Source of the DNA: Rhodospirillales bacterium
GTDB lineage: Bacteria > Pseudomonadota > Alphaproteobacteria > Acetobacterales > Acetobacteraceae
Assembly (NCBI GenBank): GCA_947447625.1
Contig: CANFKS010000017.1
Coordinates: forward strand, 1-50,203
DNA: 50,203 nt
Direction: 5' to 3'
The notes beneath the pieces were generated by a model. The model did no database searches, was not told the origin of the DNA, and saw only the letters and a program-made list of their open reading frames with translations. Positions 7,778-16,051 of the stretch are shown here, in pieces (position 1 is the stretch's first letter; each line of letters starts with the position of its first letter). The position numbers and the translations under genes were made by a program.

Positions 7778-8719
7778 TTATCCGTTGAAGTGGTATTCGG
7801 TCGCGATTTCGTTTGCGAGCCGGTTGTTGCCGACGATGACGTTTTGCAGGAAGTCATGCAGGCCGGATTGCAGAATGCGGGTCATGTTGCTGACCGTGAG
7901 GTGACCCAAGGTGTCCTCGGCCATGGTGAGGCAGGGGGGGGTGGTATCATACGCGCAGGCGAGGCCTTGCAGGGCGAGCACGATTTCGCCGTAGCTGGAG
8001 CGCAGCGAGCGCGGCATCTGCGGATTGAGCATCAGGAAATCGGCGATGTGCCAGGGTTTGAAGGCATCGCGGTAGACCCAGCGGAAACTGCGATGGGCCG
8101 AGACCGAGCGCAGGATGGCGGCCCATTGGGCGCTGTCGACGCCGCCGCCGACGAGTTCGTTTTCGGGCAGCAGGATGTAGTATTTGACGTCGAGGATGCG
8201 GGCCGTGTTGTCGACGCGTTCGAGGAAGGTGCCGAGTTGGGTAAACCAGAAGGTGTCGTTTCGCAGGATGGTGTTGAGCAGCGCGCCGCGGAAGAGAGCC
8301 GAGCGGTCCCTGATCCAGTCGAACAGGTCGGGTAGGGCGGTTGCGTTGATGGCGGCGGCGGCGCGGGCGGGGAATTCCATCCAGGCGCTGTTGAGAGCTT
8401 CCCACATGTCGCGCGTGACCGCGGTGCGCTGGGCACGGGCATTGCGGCGCGCGGTGGCGAGGCAGGAGAGGACCGAGGAGGGGTTGTCGCGGTCGAGCAG
8501 CATGTAGTCGACCACGGTTCGTGTATCGATCACGCTGTGGCGCGCGAGGTAGCCGGCTTCGCTGCCGGCGCTGCGCAGGGTAGAGCGCCATTCGGCGCTG
8601 CCGCCTTCGTGGGGCAGCAGGGTCAGCCGGTGGCCGACTTCGAGGAGGCGAGCGATATTCTCGGCCCGCTCCATGTAGCGGGCCATCCAGAACAGGTCAT
8701 TGGCGGTGCGTCCGAGCAT
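7778..8719 (-). CDS. Alpha-E domain protein
   Basis: 313 residues, almost entirely helical. It opens with the family signature MLGRTANDLFWMARYMERAEN. Tyr, Trp and Arg recur at helix faces (FRWVYRDAFKPWHIADFLMLNPQMPRSL near residues 215–242). Alpha-E proteins have no established reaction; they accompany circularly permuted ATP-grasp enzymes and transglutaminase-like peptidases and probably work in the same complex or pathway. It lies 9 bases after the ATP-grasp stop and 5 bases before the next gene, so it is clearly one transcription unit. Confidence 0.92.
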   Translation of the reverse strand: MLGRTANDLFWMARYMERAENIARLLEVGHRLTLLPHEGGSAEWRSTLRSAGSEAGYLARHSVIDTRTVVDYMLLDRDNPSSVLSCLATARRNARAQRTAVTRDMWEALNSAWMEFPARAAAAINATALPDLFDWIRDRSALFRGALLNTILRNDTFWFTQLGTFLERVDNTARILDVKYYILLPENELVGGGVDSAQWAAILRSVSAHRSFRWVYRDAFKPWHIADFLMLNPQMPRSLRSSYGEIVLALQGLACAYDTTPPCLTMAEDTLGHLTVSNMTRILQSGLHDFLQNVIVGNNRLANEIATEYHFNG

Positions 8720-8728
8720 GTTCGTTGC

Positions 8729-10144
8729 CTACTCTTCCAACACCCATGTGTCTTTGGTTCCGCCGCCCTGGCTTGAGTTCACGACGAGCGAGCCCTTGGT
8801 GAGGGCAACCCGCGTGAGGCCGCCCGGGGTAAGGCGCATGCGATCGCCGAGGAGGACGAAGGGGCGGAGATCGACATGGCGGGGCGAGAGGCCTTCGTCG
8901 GTCAGCACCGGGCAGGTGGAGAGCGCCAAGGTGGGCTGGGCGATGTAGCGGCCGGGGTCGGCTTTGACCTTGGCTTGGAACAATTCGACCTGGGCCTTGG
9001 TGGAGGTGGGGCCGACGAGCATGCCATACCCGCCGGAGCCGTGGACTTCCTTGACGACGAGGTCGGCCATGTTTTCAAGCACGTAGGCCAGATCGTCCGC
9101 ACGGCGGCAGTTGTAGGTGTGGACATTCTGCAGGATGGGCGGGCGGCCGGTGTAGAATTCGATGATTTCGGGAACATAGCTGTAGATCGACTTGTCGTCG
9201 GCGATGCCGGCGCCGGGGGCGTTGACGATGGTAACGCGGCCGGCACGATAGAGGTCGAACAGGCCCGGGACGCCAAGGACGGAGGTTGGGTTGAAGACCA
9301 GAGGATCGAGGAAATCGTCGTCGATGCGGCGGTAGACGACGTCAACCTGTTGCAGGCCCTGGGTGGTTTTCATCATCAGGCGGCCGCCGGTGACGACAAG
9401 GTCCTGCCCCTCGACGAGTTCGACGCCCATGCGGTCGGCGAGGAAGGAGTGTTCGAAATAAGCGGCGTTGTGCAGGCCGGGCGTGAGAACGACGATGGTG
9501 GGTTCCCGGTCGAGATTGGCGGGGGCGACGCTTTCAAGGGTGGCGCGGAGATCCTCGGGGTAGCGCTCGACGGGGGCAACGCGGTTGGTGCTGAAGAGAT
9601 CGGGGCACATGTGCATCATCGTCTCGCGGTTCTCCAGCATGTACGAGACGCCTGACGGAGTGCGCGTGTTGTCCTCAAGGACGAAGAACTCGTTTTCGCC
9701 GGTGCGGACGATGTCGATACCCATGATGTGGGAGTAGATGCCGCGCGGGGGTTCCGCACCCATCATCTCAGGGATGAAGGCGGCATTTTGGATCACCAGA
9801 TCGGTTGGCACGCGGCCGGCGCGCAAAATCTCCTGACGGTGATAGATATCATACATGAACGCATTCAACGCCCGCACCCGCTGTTCAATGCCGGCGGCCA
9901 GGCGGCGCCACTCCGGGGCGCCGATGATGCGGGGGATGATGTCAAACGGAATCAGACGCTCGCTCGCCTCCTCGGCGCCATAGACCGCAAACGTGATACC
10001 GGTCCGGCGGAACATCTGCTCGGCATGAGCGGACTTGCGCCGCAGTTCGGCACCAGGTTGGCCCTCGACCCAGGCATTCACCGCCCGATAAGGCTCACGC
10101 GGGCGCTTGCCCTTGCCGCCCCCACGCATCTCGTCAAACGCCAC
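8729..10144 (-). CDS. Circularly permuted type-2 ATP-grasp protein
   Basis: 471 residues from the GTG at 10144 (VAFDEMRGGG), chosen because homologues start MAFDEM and GAAGAG lies just upstream; GTG at 10156 is an alternative. Conserved segments include FRRTGITFAVYG, ERLIPFDIIPRII, FVLEDNTRTPSGVSYMLENRE, LTPGLHNAAYFEHSFLA and VKEVHGSGGYGMLVGP. These match the permuted ATP-grasp fold that joins carboxylates to amines via acyl-phosphate. The product is not known for this group. It is the first gene of the Anbu cluster. The frame continues upstream to 10504 with low-complexity Arg/Ser/Pro sequence that is not protein-like. Confidence 0.9.
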   Translation of the reverse strand: MAFDEMRGGGKGKRPREPYRAVNAWVEGQPGAELRRKSAHAEQMFRRTGITFAVYGAEEASERLIPFDIIPRIIGAPEWRRLAAGIEQRVRALNAFMYDIYHRQEILRAGRVPTDLVIQNAAFIPEMMGAEPPRGIYSHIMGIDIVRTGENEFFVLEDNTRTPSGVSYMLENRETMMHMCPDLFSTNRVAPVERYPEDLRATLESVAPANLDREPTIVVLTPGLHNAAYFEHSFLADRMGVELVEGQDLVVTGGRLMMKTTQGLQQVDVVYRRIDDDFLDPLVFNPTSVLGVPGLFDLYRAGRVTIVNAPGAGIADDKSIYSYVPEIIEFYTGRPPILQNVHTYNCRRADDLAYVLENMADLVVKEVHGSGGYGMLVGPTSTKAQVELFQAKVKADPGRYIAQPTLALSTCPVLTDEGLSPRHVDLRPFVLLGDRMRLTPGGLTRVALTKGSLVVNSSQGGGTKDTWVLEE

Positions 10145-10500
10145 GATGCTCTTCACCCTGCACAATGCTGCACTGCGCCATGATAAACGCAAGCCGTGTG
10201 GCAGGGATAGGGGCGACGGATGATTCGGAGGGAGTGAGCAAGGCCTGGGCTGGGTTGGGGTTGTCGTCGTTCGAGCGGCGTGACGCGAGGGTAGATCGCG
10301 GCTGTCTCGATGAGGGCTCAGGCGGCTTAGAGCGGGGCGCCTTCGCCGATCAGAAGGCCTCACGCCGCGCCGGGTTTCAACAAGAAAGGGTCCAAAATCA
10401 GCTGAAATTCGCCTGATTCTTGGTTTTTGAGCGCACGATGTCATGTGCGTCTTGGCGATCATCGGCACGATGCCGAAGATGTCGAGGGCCTGGCCCGGGA
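10145..10500. other. Intergenic region holding a decayed repeat copy
   Basis: No gene is supported here. It must contain the promoter of the ATP-grasp/Anbu operon (minus strand). Part of it (about 10327–10431) is a degenerate copy of the dispersed two-hairpin repeat, described separately. I see no convincing promoter boxes or terminator. Confidence 0.6.
10327..10431 (+). repeat. Dispersed two-hairpin repeat, degenerate copy 1
   Basis: TTAGAGCGGGGCGCCTTC followed by GCCGATCAGAAGGCCTCACGCC resembles hairpin A of the element with several changes. GCCTGATTCTTGGTTTTT near 10411–10428 resembles the start of hairpin B. The terminal ATCAGGCTCTA is lost. Confidence 0.5.
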
Positions 10501-11037
10501 TCAACGGTCAGGAGGGACAACTGCCGGCGAAGTCCGGATGCTCTCGTAGACGAGGACGCGATAGCCATCGCGCTCATAGATCTCGTGCAGCACCATGCCG
10601 ATACCGCCCAGGACCTGGCGGGACGCGATATTGGTTTCGCGTGCCACGGCAACGACCCGGCTCAGACCGGCGTGTTCGTGGGCGAAGCGAAGGGCCGCGC
10701 CAGCGGCTTCGCTGGCGTAGCCCCTGCCCTGCGCGGCCATGACAAAGGCGAAGCGCAGCGCGAGGCCGCGTCCGTCAGGCCGGCCGTGCAGGCCGACATA
10801 GCCGAGGAAGGCTTCGCTCCCGGCATCGCGTACAGCCCACATTCCAACGCCGTGGCGACCCCAGAAGCCGATGTCTTCGGCCAAGTCCTCGGCACATTCG
10901 ACGGGTGATCGCACACCGCCGAGCATGACCGCGTAGACCCGCGGGTCGCCTTTCAATGCGATAAGATCAGGCAGATCTGCATAGGCGACCGGCCGCATGG
11001 TGAGGCGGCCGGTACGCAGGACCCAGAAGTGGTTCAT
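10501..11037 (-). CDS. GNAT-family (RimJ/RimL-type) N-acetyltransferase
   Basis: 178 residues. It opens with LRTGRLTMRPVAYADLPDLIAL, the usual first strand and helix of the RimJ/RimL branch. The acetyl-CoA pyrophosphate loop is around QGRGYASEAAGAALRFA (residues about 107–123), and NIASRQVLGGIGM (about 135–147) is the common motif-B segment of this branch. It would acetylate an amine, perhaps a protein N-terminus or a small molecule; the sequence does not say which. It stands alone between the Anbu operon and the double repeat at 11115–11319. Confidence 0.88.
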   Translation of the reverse strand: MNHFWVLRTGRLTMRPVAYADLPDLIALKGDPRVYAVMLGGVRSPVECAEDLAEDIGFWGRHGVGMWAVRDAGSEAFLGYVGLHGRPDGRGLALRFAFVMAAQGRGYASEAAGAALRFAHEHAGLSRVVAVARETNIASRQVLGGIGMVLHEIYERDGYRVLVYESIRTSPAVVPPDR

Positions 11038-11114
11038 CCGCCGGCCTGGACGCCTGCTACGGCGCCCCCCTGCCCTACCTCAGCCCTCCGCATCGACCCA
11101 TACCTCGCAAACCC

Positions 11115-11217
11115 AGAACGGGATGCCTTCCGATAGGGGAATTCATCCCGCTCCAGGTTTTTGTTTGATCGCCTGATTCGGAGTTTTCGAAATTCCGCCA
11201 AAAATTGCCAGTCTCTA
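11115..11217 (+). repeat. Dispersed two-hairpin repeat, copy 2 (diverged)
   Basis: It starts AGAACGGGATGCCTTCC and ends AATTGCCAGTCTCTA, with the TTTGTTTGATCGCCTGATTC core intact. Both hairpins carry several mismatches. Its terminal CTCTA runs directly into TAGAGC of copy 3, so the two are head-to-tail. Confidence 0.75.
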
Positions 11218-11319
11218 GAGCGGGATGCCTTCTGATAGGCGAAGGCATCCCGCTCTAACTCTTTGTTTGATCGCCTGATTCAGATTTTTGGTGATTCCAC
11301 CAAAAATCATCAGGCTCTA
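11216..11319 (+). repeat. Dispersed two-hairpin repeat, copy 3 (intact reference)
   Basis: 104 bases, TA to TA. Hairpin A is TAGAGCGGGATGCCTTC (11216–11232), loop of 8, and its exact complement to 11257. A 15-base linker actctttgtttgatc follows, then hairpin B from GCCTGAT to ATCAGGC with an 11-bp inner stem GATTTTTGGTG and a 3-base bulge. Its final CTA supplies the TAG stop of ettA on the minus strand. It differs from copy 8 at one base. Confidence 0.9.
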
Positions 11320-12996
11320 GCGCGCGAGCGGGCGGTATTTGATGCGATGGGGTTCGGTCGCATCGGCTCCGAGGCGGCGGCGCTTGTCCTCCTCGTAGGC
11401 CTGGAAATTGCCTTCGAACCATTCCACATGGCTGTCACCCTCGAAGGCGAGGATGTGGGTGGCGAGGCGGTCGAGGAACCAGCGATCATGGCTGATCACC
11501 ACCGCGCAGCCCGCAAAGTCCATCAGAGCTTCTTCGAGGGCGCGCAGCGTGTCGACGTCGAGATCATTGGTCGGTTCGTCGAGCAGCAGGACGTTGGATT
11601 CGCTCTTCAGCATCTTGGCGAGATGGACGCGGTTGCGCTCACCGCCAGAGAGGATGCCGACCTTCTTCTGCTGGTCGGAGCCCTTGAAGTTGAAGGCGCC
11701 GACATAGGCACGCGAAGCGACGGCGCGTTTGCCGAGGTAGATGATGTCGGTACCGCCGGAGATTTCCTCCCAGACGGATTTGGTCGGGTCGAGGCTATCG
11801 CGGCTTTGGTCGACGTATCCGAGCTTGACGGTCTCGCCGAGGCGGAGCGCCCCGGAATCCGGGCTTTCCTGGCCGGTGATCATACGGAAGAGCGTCGTCT
11901 TGCCGGCACCATTGGGGCCGATGACCCCGATGATTCCACCGGGCGGGAGTTTGAAGTTGAGCTTTTCAATCAGTTCGCGATCGCCGTAGCCCTTGGACAG
12001 GTCCTCAGCCTCGATGACGGTACCGCCGAGGCGCGGGCCAGGCGGAATGACGATTTCGGCCACGCCCATCTGCTGCTCCTGGGACTTCTGCAGCAGTTCC
12101 TCGTATTTCTGGATGCGGGCCTTCGATTTGGACTGCCGGGCGCGCGGGGTTGAGGCGATCCATTCCTTTTCCTCGGCGAGGGCGCGCATGCGGGAGGTCT
12201 CCTCCTTCTCTTCCTGCTTGAGGCGCTTGGACTTCTGGTCAAGCCAGGAGGAGTAGTTGCCTTCGAAGGGGAAGCCGCGGCCGCGTTCGAGTTCGAGGAT
12301 CCAGTTGGTCACATTCTCGAGGAAGTAGCGGTCATGGGTGACGACCAGGACAGTCCCGGCGTAGGCGCGCAAGGTTTTTTCCAGCCAGGCGACGCTTTCG
12401 GCATCCAGATGGTTGGTCGGTTCGTCGAGCAGCAGCATGTCAGGCTTTTCAAGCAGCAGACGACACAGGGCGACACGGCGGCGTTCGCCACCAGAGAGCT
12501 TGCCAACCGGGCTATCGGCCGGCGGGCAGCGCAGGGCGTCGAGTGCGATATCAACGCGGCGGTCGAGTTCCCAGCCGTCCTCGGCGTCAATCTTCTCCTG
12601 GAGATCGGCCTGCTCGGCGAGCAGGGCGTTCATCTCCTCATCCTCCATCGGTTCGGCAAATTTGTTCGAGATCTCGTTGAAACGGTCGAGCGCAGCCTTG
12701 AGTTCGCCGAACGCAAGTTCAACGTTTTCGCCGACGGTTTTGTCTTCTTCGAGATGCGGCTCCTGCTGGAGGTAGCCGATTTTCACGCCCTCGGCAGCCC
12801 AGCACTCGCCGCCGTACTCGGTTTCGATGCCCGCCATGATCTTCAGCAACGTCGACTTGCCCGCGCCGTTCACGCCGAGGACGCCGATTTTCACGCCGGG
12901 CAGAAAGGAAAGGGTGATGCCCTTGAAGACCTCGCGGCCGCCGGGGAAGGCCTTGGTAAGGTCCTTCATGACATAGGTATACTGGTAGCTGGCCAT
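11317..12996 (-). CDS. ettA: Energy-dependent translational throttle ABC-F ATPase EttA
   Basis: 559 residues, the normal EttA length. It has two ABC ATPase domains with Walker A motifs GVNGAGKST and GPNGAGKTT, signatures LSGGERRRVALCRLL and LSGGERNRVHLAKML, and Walker B LLLDEPTNHLDAES and LLLDEPTNDLDVDT. There are no membrane segments. A charged linker lies at about 240–300, and the tail GADATEPHRIKYRPLAR is typical of EttA. EttA binds the ribosomal E site and adjusts entry into elongation according to ATP/ADP. AGGAG lies 6 bases before the ATG. The TAG stop is formed by the end of a dispersed repeat. Confidence 0.95.
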   Translation of the reverse strand: MASYQYTYVMKDLTKAFPGGREVFKGITLSFLPGVKIGVLGVNGAGKSTLLKIMAGIETEYGGECWAAEGVKIGYLQQEPHLEEDKTVGENVELAFGELKAALDRFNEISNKFAEPMEDEEMNALLAEQADLQEKIDAEDGWELDRRVDIALDALRCPPADSPVGKLSGGERRRVALCRLLLEKPDMLLLDEPTNHLDAESVAWLEKTLRAYAGTVLVVTHDRYFLENVTNWILELERGRGFPFEGNYSSWLDQKSKRLKQEEKEETSRMRALAEEKEWIASTPRARQSKSKARIQKYEELLQKSQEQQMGVAEIVIPPGPRLGGTVIEAEDLSKGYGDRELIEKLNFKLPPGGIIGVIGPNGAGKTTLFRMITGQESPDSGALRLGETVKLGYVDQSRDSLDPTKSVWEEISGGTDIIYLGKRAVASRAYVGAFNFKGSDQQKKVGILSGGERNRVHLAKMLKSESNVLLLDEPTNDLDVDTLRALEEALMDFAGCAVVISHDRWFLDRLATHILAFEGDSHVEWFEGNFQAYEEDKRRRLGADATEPHRIKYRPLAR

Positions 12997-13083
12997 GAAT
13001 GGCTCCTGCGGTCAGGCGTTCTGCGGTTGCTGGTGTTCTAAGCGGCGCAGCGCCCTGAGGCAACGTGGTGTCGCGCAGGGGCG

Positions 13084-13410
13084 CTATCGCTTGGGCGGGC
13101 CGCCCATGTTGGCAAAGACCTGACGATCGCGGTTGTCGCGCATCAGCATGGCGAAGCCGTTGATGGTATCGAGGCCGAGGCCACGGGGAAGGCCCGTCTC
13201 CTCGTCGGGATGCACGTCACCATAGGCGGCGCCCGAGACTTTTTCCCACTTGCCCGCAGGCTTCTTGGCTTCGATGTGGACGACGGTGGCTTTTAGCACC
13301 ATGCGCACGATCGCCTCCTTGGGAGCGGAGGGCTTGGTCAAACTGGGGTGGCCGGCGACGATCTGCCAGCCGTTCGACAGGGCCCAGGCGGTGAGTTCGG
13401 CTTTGTCCAT
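13084..13410 (-). CDS. Conserved hypothetical protein
   Basis: 108 residues from ATG 13410 (MDKAELTAWALSNGWQIVAGHPSL). The fold is not recognised. The N-terminal helix followed by SNGWQIVAGHPSLTKPSAPKE and a Lys/Val-rich strand (IVRMVLKATVVHIEAKKPAGKWE) suggests a small soluble alpha/beta protein. The longer frame to 13521 was rejected because its first residues (MLAIPPNVIRLYDG) are the translation of a dispersed repeat and a Pro/Arg-rich stretch follows. The ribosome site (GCGAGA) is weak. It lies 87 bases upstream of ettA on the same strand, so it may be co-transcribed. Confidence 0.6.
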   Translation of the reverse strand: MDKAELTAWALSNGWQIVAGHPSLTKPSAPKEAIVRMVLKATVVHIEAKKPAGKWEKVSGAAYGDVHPDEETGLPRGLGLDTINGFAMLMRDNRDRQVFANMGGPPKR

Positions 13411-13486
13411 GGCAGGTCTCGCTGGGCTGGCGCCCGCGGGCGCGGGGCGCCGAGGGGCGGGTCTGGGTTTATGGTCGCTGCCATCA

Positions 13487-13592
13487 TAGAGCCTGATGAC
13501 GTTTGGCGGAATCGCCAACAAAACTGAATCAGGCGATCAAACAAAGAGTTAGAGCGGGATGTCTTGGCCTATCAGAAGGCATCCCGCTCTGA
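13487..13592 (-). repeat. Dispersed two-hairpin repeat, copy 4
   Basis: Inverted relative to copy 3: it starts TAGAGCCTGATGACGTTTGG (13487) and ends GGCATCCCGCTCTGA. The core matches well (GAATCAGGCGATCAAACAAAGAGTTAGAGCGGGATG). It lies between the small conserved gene and the first binding-protein gene and supplies no stop codon. Confidence 0.85.
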
Positions 13593-13616
13593 CGGCTGCA
13601 TGACGCCGCGTGCGGA

Positions 13617-15200
13617 CTACTTTGCCGGGCGGACGCCGGTTACCAGGGTCATCTCATCACCGCGCGCTTCGTAGGTCAGCCCGCGCTTGGTGGCCCACGT
13701 GTTGATGGTGAAATAGACCGGGATGACGCCCATGTCAGCCACCGCGATTTCGGAAGCCTGGGCGTAGAAGGCGTTGCGCTTGGTGTCATCGAGGGTGCGG
13801 AGCGCGTTGCCGAGTGCGGTGTCGAAAGCAGGGTTCGACCAGCGTCCGCGGTTGGAGGGGCCCATGCCGGTTTTGGGGTCGAAGGTCGCGAGCAAGGCGA
13901 CCAATGGCGAGGACGGCTCGCCGTTGCCGACCCAGCCTGACAACATCACGCTGAATTCAAGCTTGCTGCCGCGACTGAACAGCATGGACGCCGGCATCGG
14001 CTGGACCTCGGCCTTGATGCCGATGCGCGCGAGCATCTGGCCGGTGGCTTGGGCGACTTGGGCGTCATTGGGAAAGCGGTCATTCGAGGAGGCCAGAATG
14101 ATGGAGAAGCCTTCGCCCCAGCCGGCTTCACGCATCAGGCGACGGGCAAGTTCGACGTCGAACGGGAGGGGCGGCAGGTTCGGGTTGGCGCCGGCGACGT
14201 CAGGCGGCACATACTGGCCGGCGGGGTGGGCCTGGCCGCTCAGCAGGCGATCGACCAGGGCCGTGCGGTTGATGGCGAGGCTGATGGCGCGGCGGACCTT
14301 TGCGTCCTTGAGGGGGTTGCGGTCGAGCGGCTTGCCCGCATTATCGAACACACCGGGGGAGATGTCGCGCGCGCTGTCCATGTGGATGTAGATGATGCGG
14401 AAGGCGTCGCATTCGGCGAGCGTAAGGCCAGGGTTGGAGGCGATGCGGGCGCGATCAACGCCAGGGACGCCTTCGATCATGTCGGCGTCACCGGACAGGA
14501 TCGCGGCAACGCGGGCGCCGTCATTGGCAACCGGGCGGATGGTGACGCGATCCCAGGGCTCGCTCCCGCCCCAGTAGATCGGGTTCTTGGCGAGGTCCAG
14601 GCGATCTCCCGGTGCCCACGAGACGAAGCGGTAAGGGCCCGTGCCGATGGTGGCGCGACCGGAGTTGAAATCGGCGGTGGTGGCGCCTTCGGCGGCGGCC
14701 TTGTTGAGGATACCGATATTGGCGAGGTCAACCAGCAGCGTGGGGGCCGGTGCCTTGGTGTGGATACGGATGGTGTGGGCATCAACCACTTCCGTGTGGT
14801 CGATCAGCTTGGTGTATTGCGAGAACGAGGAAGGGCTGTTCGGCACAGTGGGGGCGCGGGCCAGGGTGAAGGCAACATCCTGGGCGGTGAGCGGTTTGCC
14901 GTCGTGAAAGGTAACCCCGGGGCGGAGGGCGAATTCCCAGGTGGTGTCGCTGACAATCCGCCATGAGGCCGCCAGGCCGGGTAGAATGCGGCCGCGGGCG
15001 TCGGACAGTACAAGAGGATCAAAGATGTGGCGCATCACGGCGGCGTTGGGGACGTATACATGAAAGTGCGGATCGATCGAACTTGCGTCAGTACGGACCG
15101 CGACCTTCAGGTCAGCGGCCTGTGCCGAGACAGCCAAATTAGCGGAAAGCAAAGCACCGAAAACAGCGACGCAGCGCGCAAGGGCGGCAACGGTGGTCAT
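13617..15200 (-). CDS. Peptide/nickel-type ABC transporter substrate-binding protein (first)
   Basis: 527 residues. A Sec signal peptide (MTTVAALARCVAVFGALLSANLAVSAQAAD by eye) precedes the SBP_bac_5 fold: SSIDPHFHVYVPNAAVMRHIFDPLV, LRPGVTFHDGKPLTAQDVAFTL, ATIGTGPYRFVSW, and DAKVRRAISLAINRTALVD. The second of two adjacent ATGs was taken because GGAGG then has a 5-base gap rather than 2. It should bind an oligopeptide-like or other small ligand in the periplasm. It is the last gene of the importer operon, 54 bases after the SDR, and the second binding protein in that operon. Confidence 0.92.
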   Translation of the reverse strand: MTTVAALARCVAVFGALLSANLAVSAQAADLKVAVRTDASSIDPHFHVYVPNAAVMRHIFDPLVLSDARGRILPGLAASWRIVSDTTWEFALRPGVTFHDGKPLTAQDVAFTLARAPTVPNSPSSFSQYTKLIDHTEVVDAHTIRIHTKAPAPTLLVDLANIGILNKAAAEGATTADFNSGRATIGTGPYRFVSWAPGDRLDLAKNPIYWGGSEPWDRVTIRPVANDGARVAAILSGDADMIEGVPGVDRARIASNPGLTLAECDAFRIIYIHMDSARDISPGVFDNAGKPLDRNPLKDAKVRRAISLAINRTALVDRLLSGQAHPAGQYVPPDVAGANPNLPPLPFDVELARRLMREAGWGEGFSIILASSNDRFPNDAQVAQATGQMLARIGIKAEVQPMPASMLFSRGSKLEFSVMLSGWVGNGEPSSPLVALLATFDPKTGMGPSNRGRWSNPAFDTALGNALRTLDDTKRNAFYAQASEIAVADMGVIPVYFTINTWATKRGLTYEARGDEMTLVTGVRPAK

Positions 15201-15254
15201 CATTTCCTCCAGAGCCGCTTCTTCTGGCGGCCGGTGATCGCAGCCGGTAGACGG

Positions 15255-16031
15255 TCAGTCCGCGAAGACGGGACTTTCTGGCAGGCGGGCACCGCCGTCG
15301 ACGACGATGGTTTCGCCCGTCACGTAGCTTGAATCGTCGCTGGCCAGAAAGAGCATGGGGCCGGCGATTTCCTCCGGACGGCCCAGGCGTTTGGCGGGGA
15401 TATATTTGGCTATGTTTTCAACGCCGTAGCGCGCCTTCAGGCCTGTGAGAGCGGGGGTGTCGATATAGCCGGGCTCGATGCCGTTGACGGTTATGTTGTC
15501 GGCGGCGAGCTCAAGTGCCGCGGTGTGGATGAAGCCGGTGACCGCCGCCTTCGAGGTGGCGTAGGCCCCCGAGCCGGGCATCGAGACTTTCGGACCGGTG
15601 ACGGAGGAGGTGATGATGATGCGCCCGCCGCCGAGCTTGCGCATGTGGGGGAGCGCGGCCTGGGTGAGGGTGAAACAGGCTTTGACGTTGAGGTTGAAGA
15701 GTGTGTCGAGCAGGGCCTCGTCCATCTCCTCAATCGTGCGGCGGCCGAAGGCTGCGGCATTGTGCACGACGATATCGAGACGCCCGCAGGTCGCGGCGAC
15801 GTCGGCGACCATGGCACGGGCCGCGGTATGGTCAGCGAGATCGACGATACGCAGGATGGCCTTGCCGCCGGCGGCCTCGATCAAAGCGAGGGTCTCTTCG
15901 CCATGCGCCTGGGTTCGGGTGGCGATCGCCACTATGGCGCCCTCGGCGGCGAAGGCAAGCGCGGTGGCGCGGCCGATACCCGCGCCTGATCCGGTAACAA
16001 TGGCAACTTTGCCGGCGAGACGATGACCCAT
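15255..16031 (-). CDS. SDR-family NAD(P)-dependent oxidoreductase
   Basis: 258 residues of classical short-chain dehydrogenase: cofactor loop TGSGAGIG (13–20), VHNAAAFG, and the catalytic Ser of ITSSVTG with Tyr and Lys of YATSK (about 156–160). The acidic/basic pattern after the second strand (ATRTQAH) leans towards NADP but is not decisive. The substrate is unknown. Its place inside an ABC importer operon, 20 bases after the ATPase gene and before a second binding protein, suggests it oxidises or reduces the imported compound or a breakdown product. Confidence 0.9.
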   Translation of the reverse strand: MGHRLAGKVAIVTGSGAGIGRATALAFAAEGAIVAIATRTQAHGEETLALIEAAGGKAILRIVDLADHTAARAMVADVAATCGRLDIVVHNAAAFGRRTIEEMDEALLDTLFNLNVKACFTLTQAALPHMRKLGGGRIIITSSVTGPKVSMPGSGAYATSKAAVTGFIHTAALELAADNITVNGIEPGYIDTPALTGLKARYGVENIAKYIPAKRLGRPEEIAGPMLFLASDDSSYVTGETIVVDGGARLPESPVFAD

Positions 16032-16051
16032 GGACAGGCTTCCTCGAATGT

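Noticed and set aside
11263-12153. Plus-strand frame starting MFDRLIQIFGDSTKNHQAL; a like frame at 35807
   Set aside because: The shared start is the translation of the dispersed repeat, and the rest is antisense to ettA or the Gfo/Idh gene. Databases may hold false proteins of this kind.
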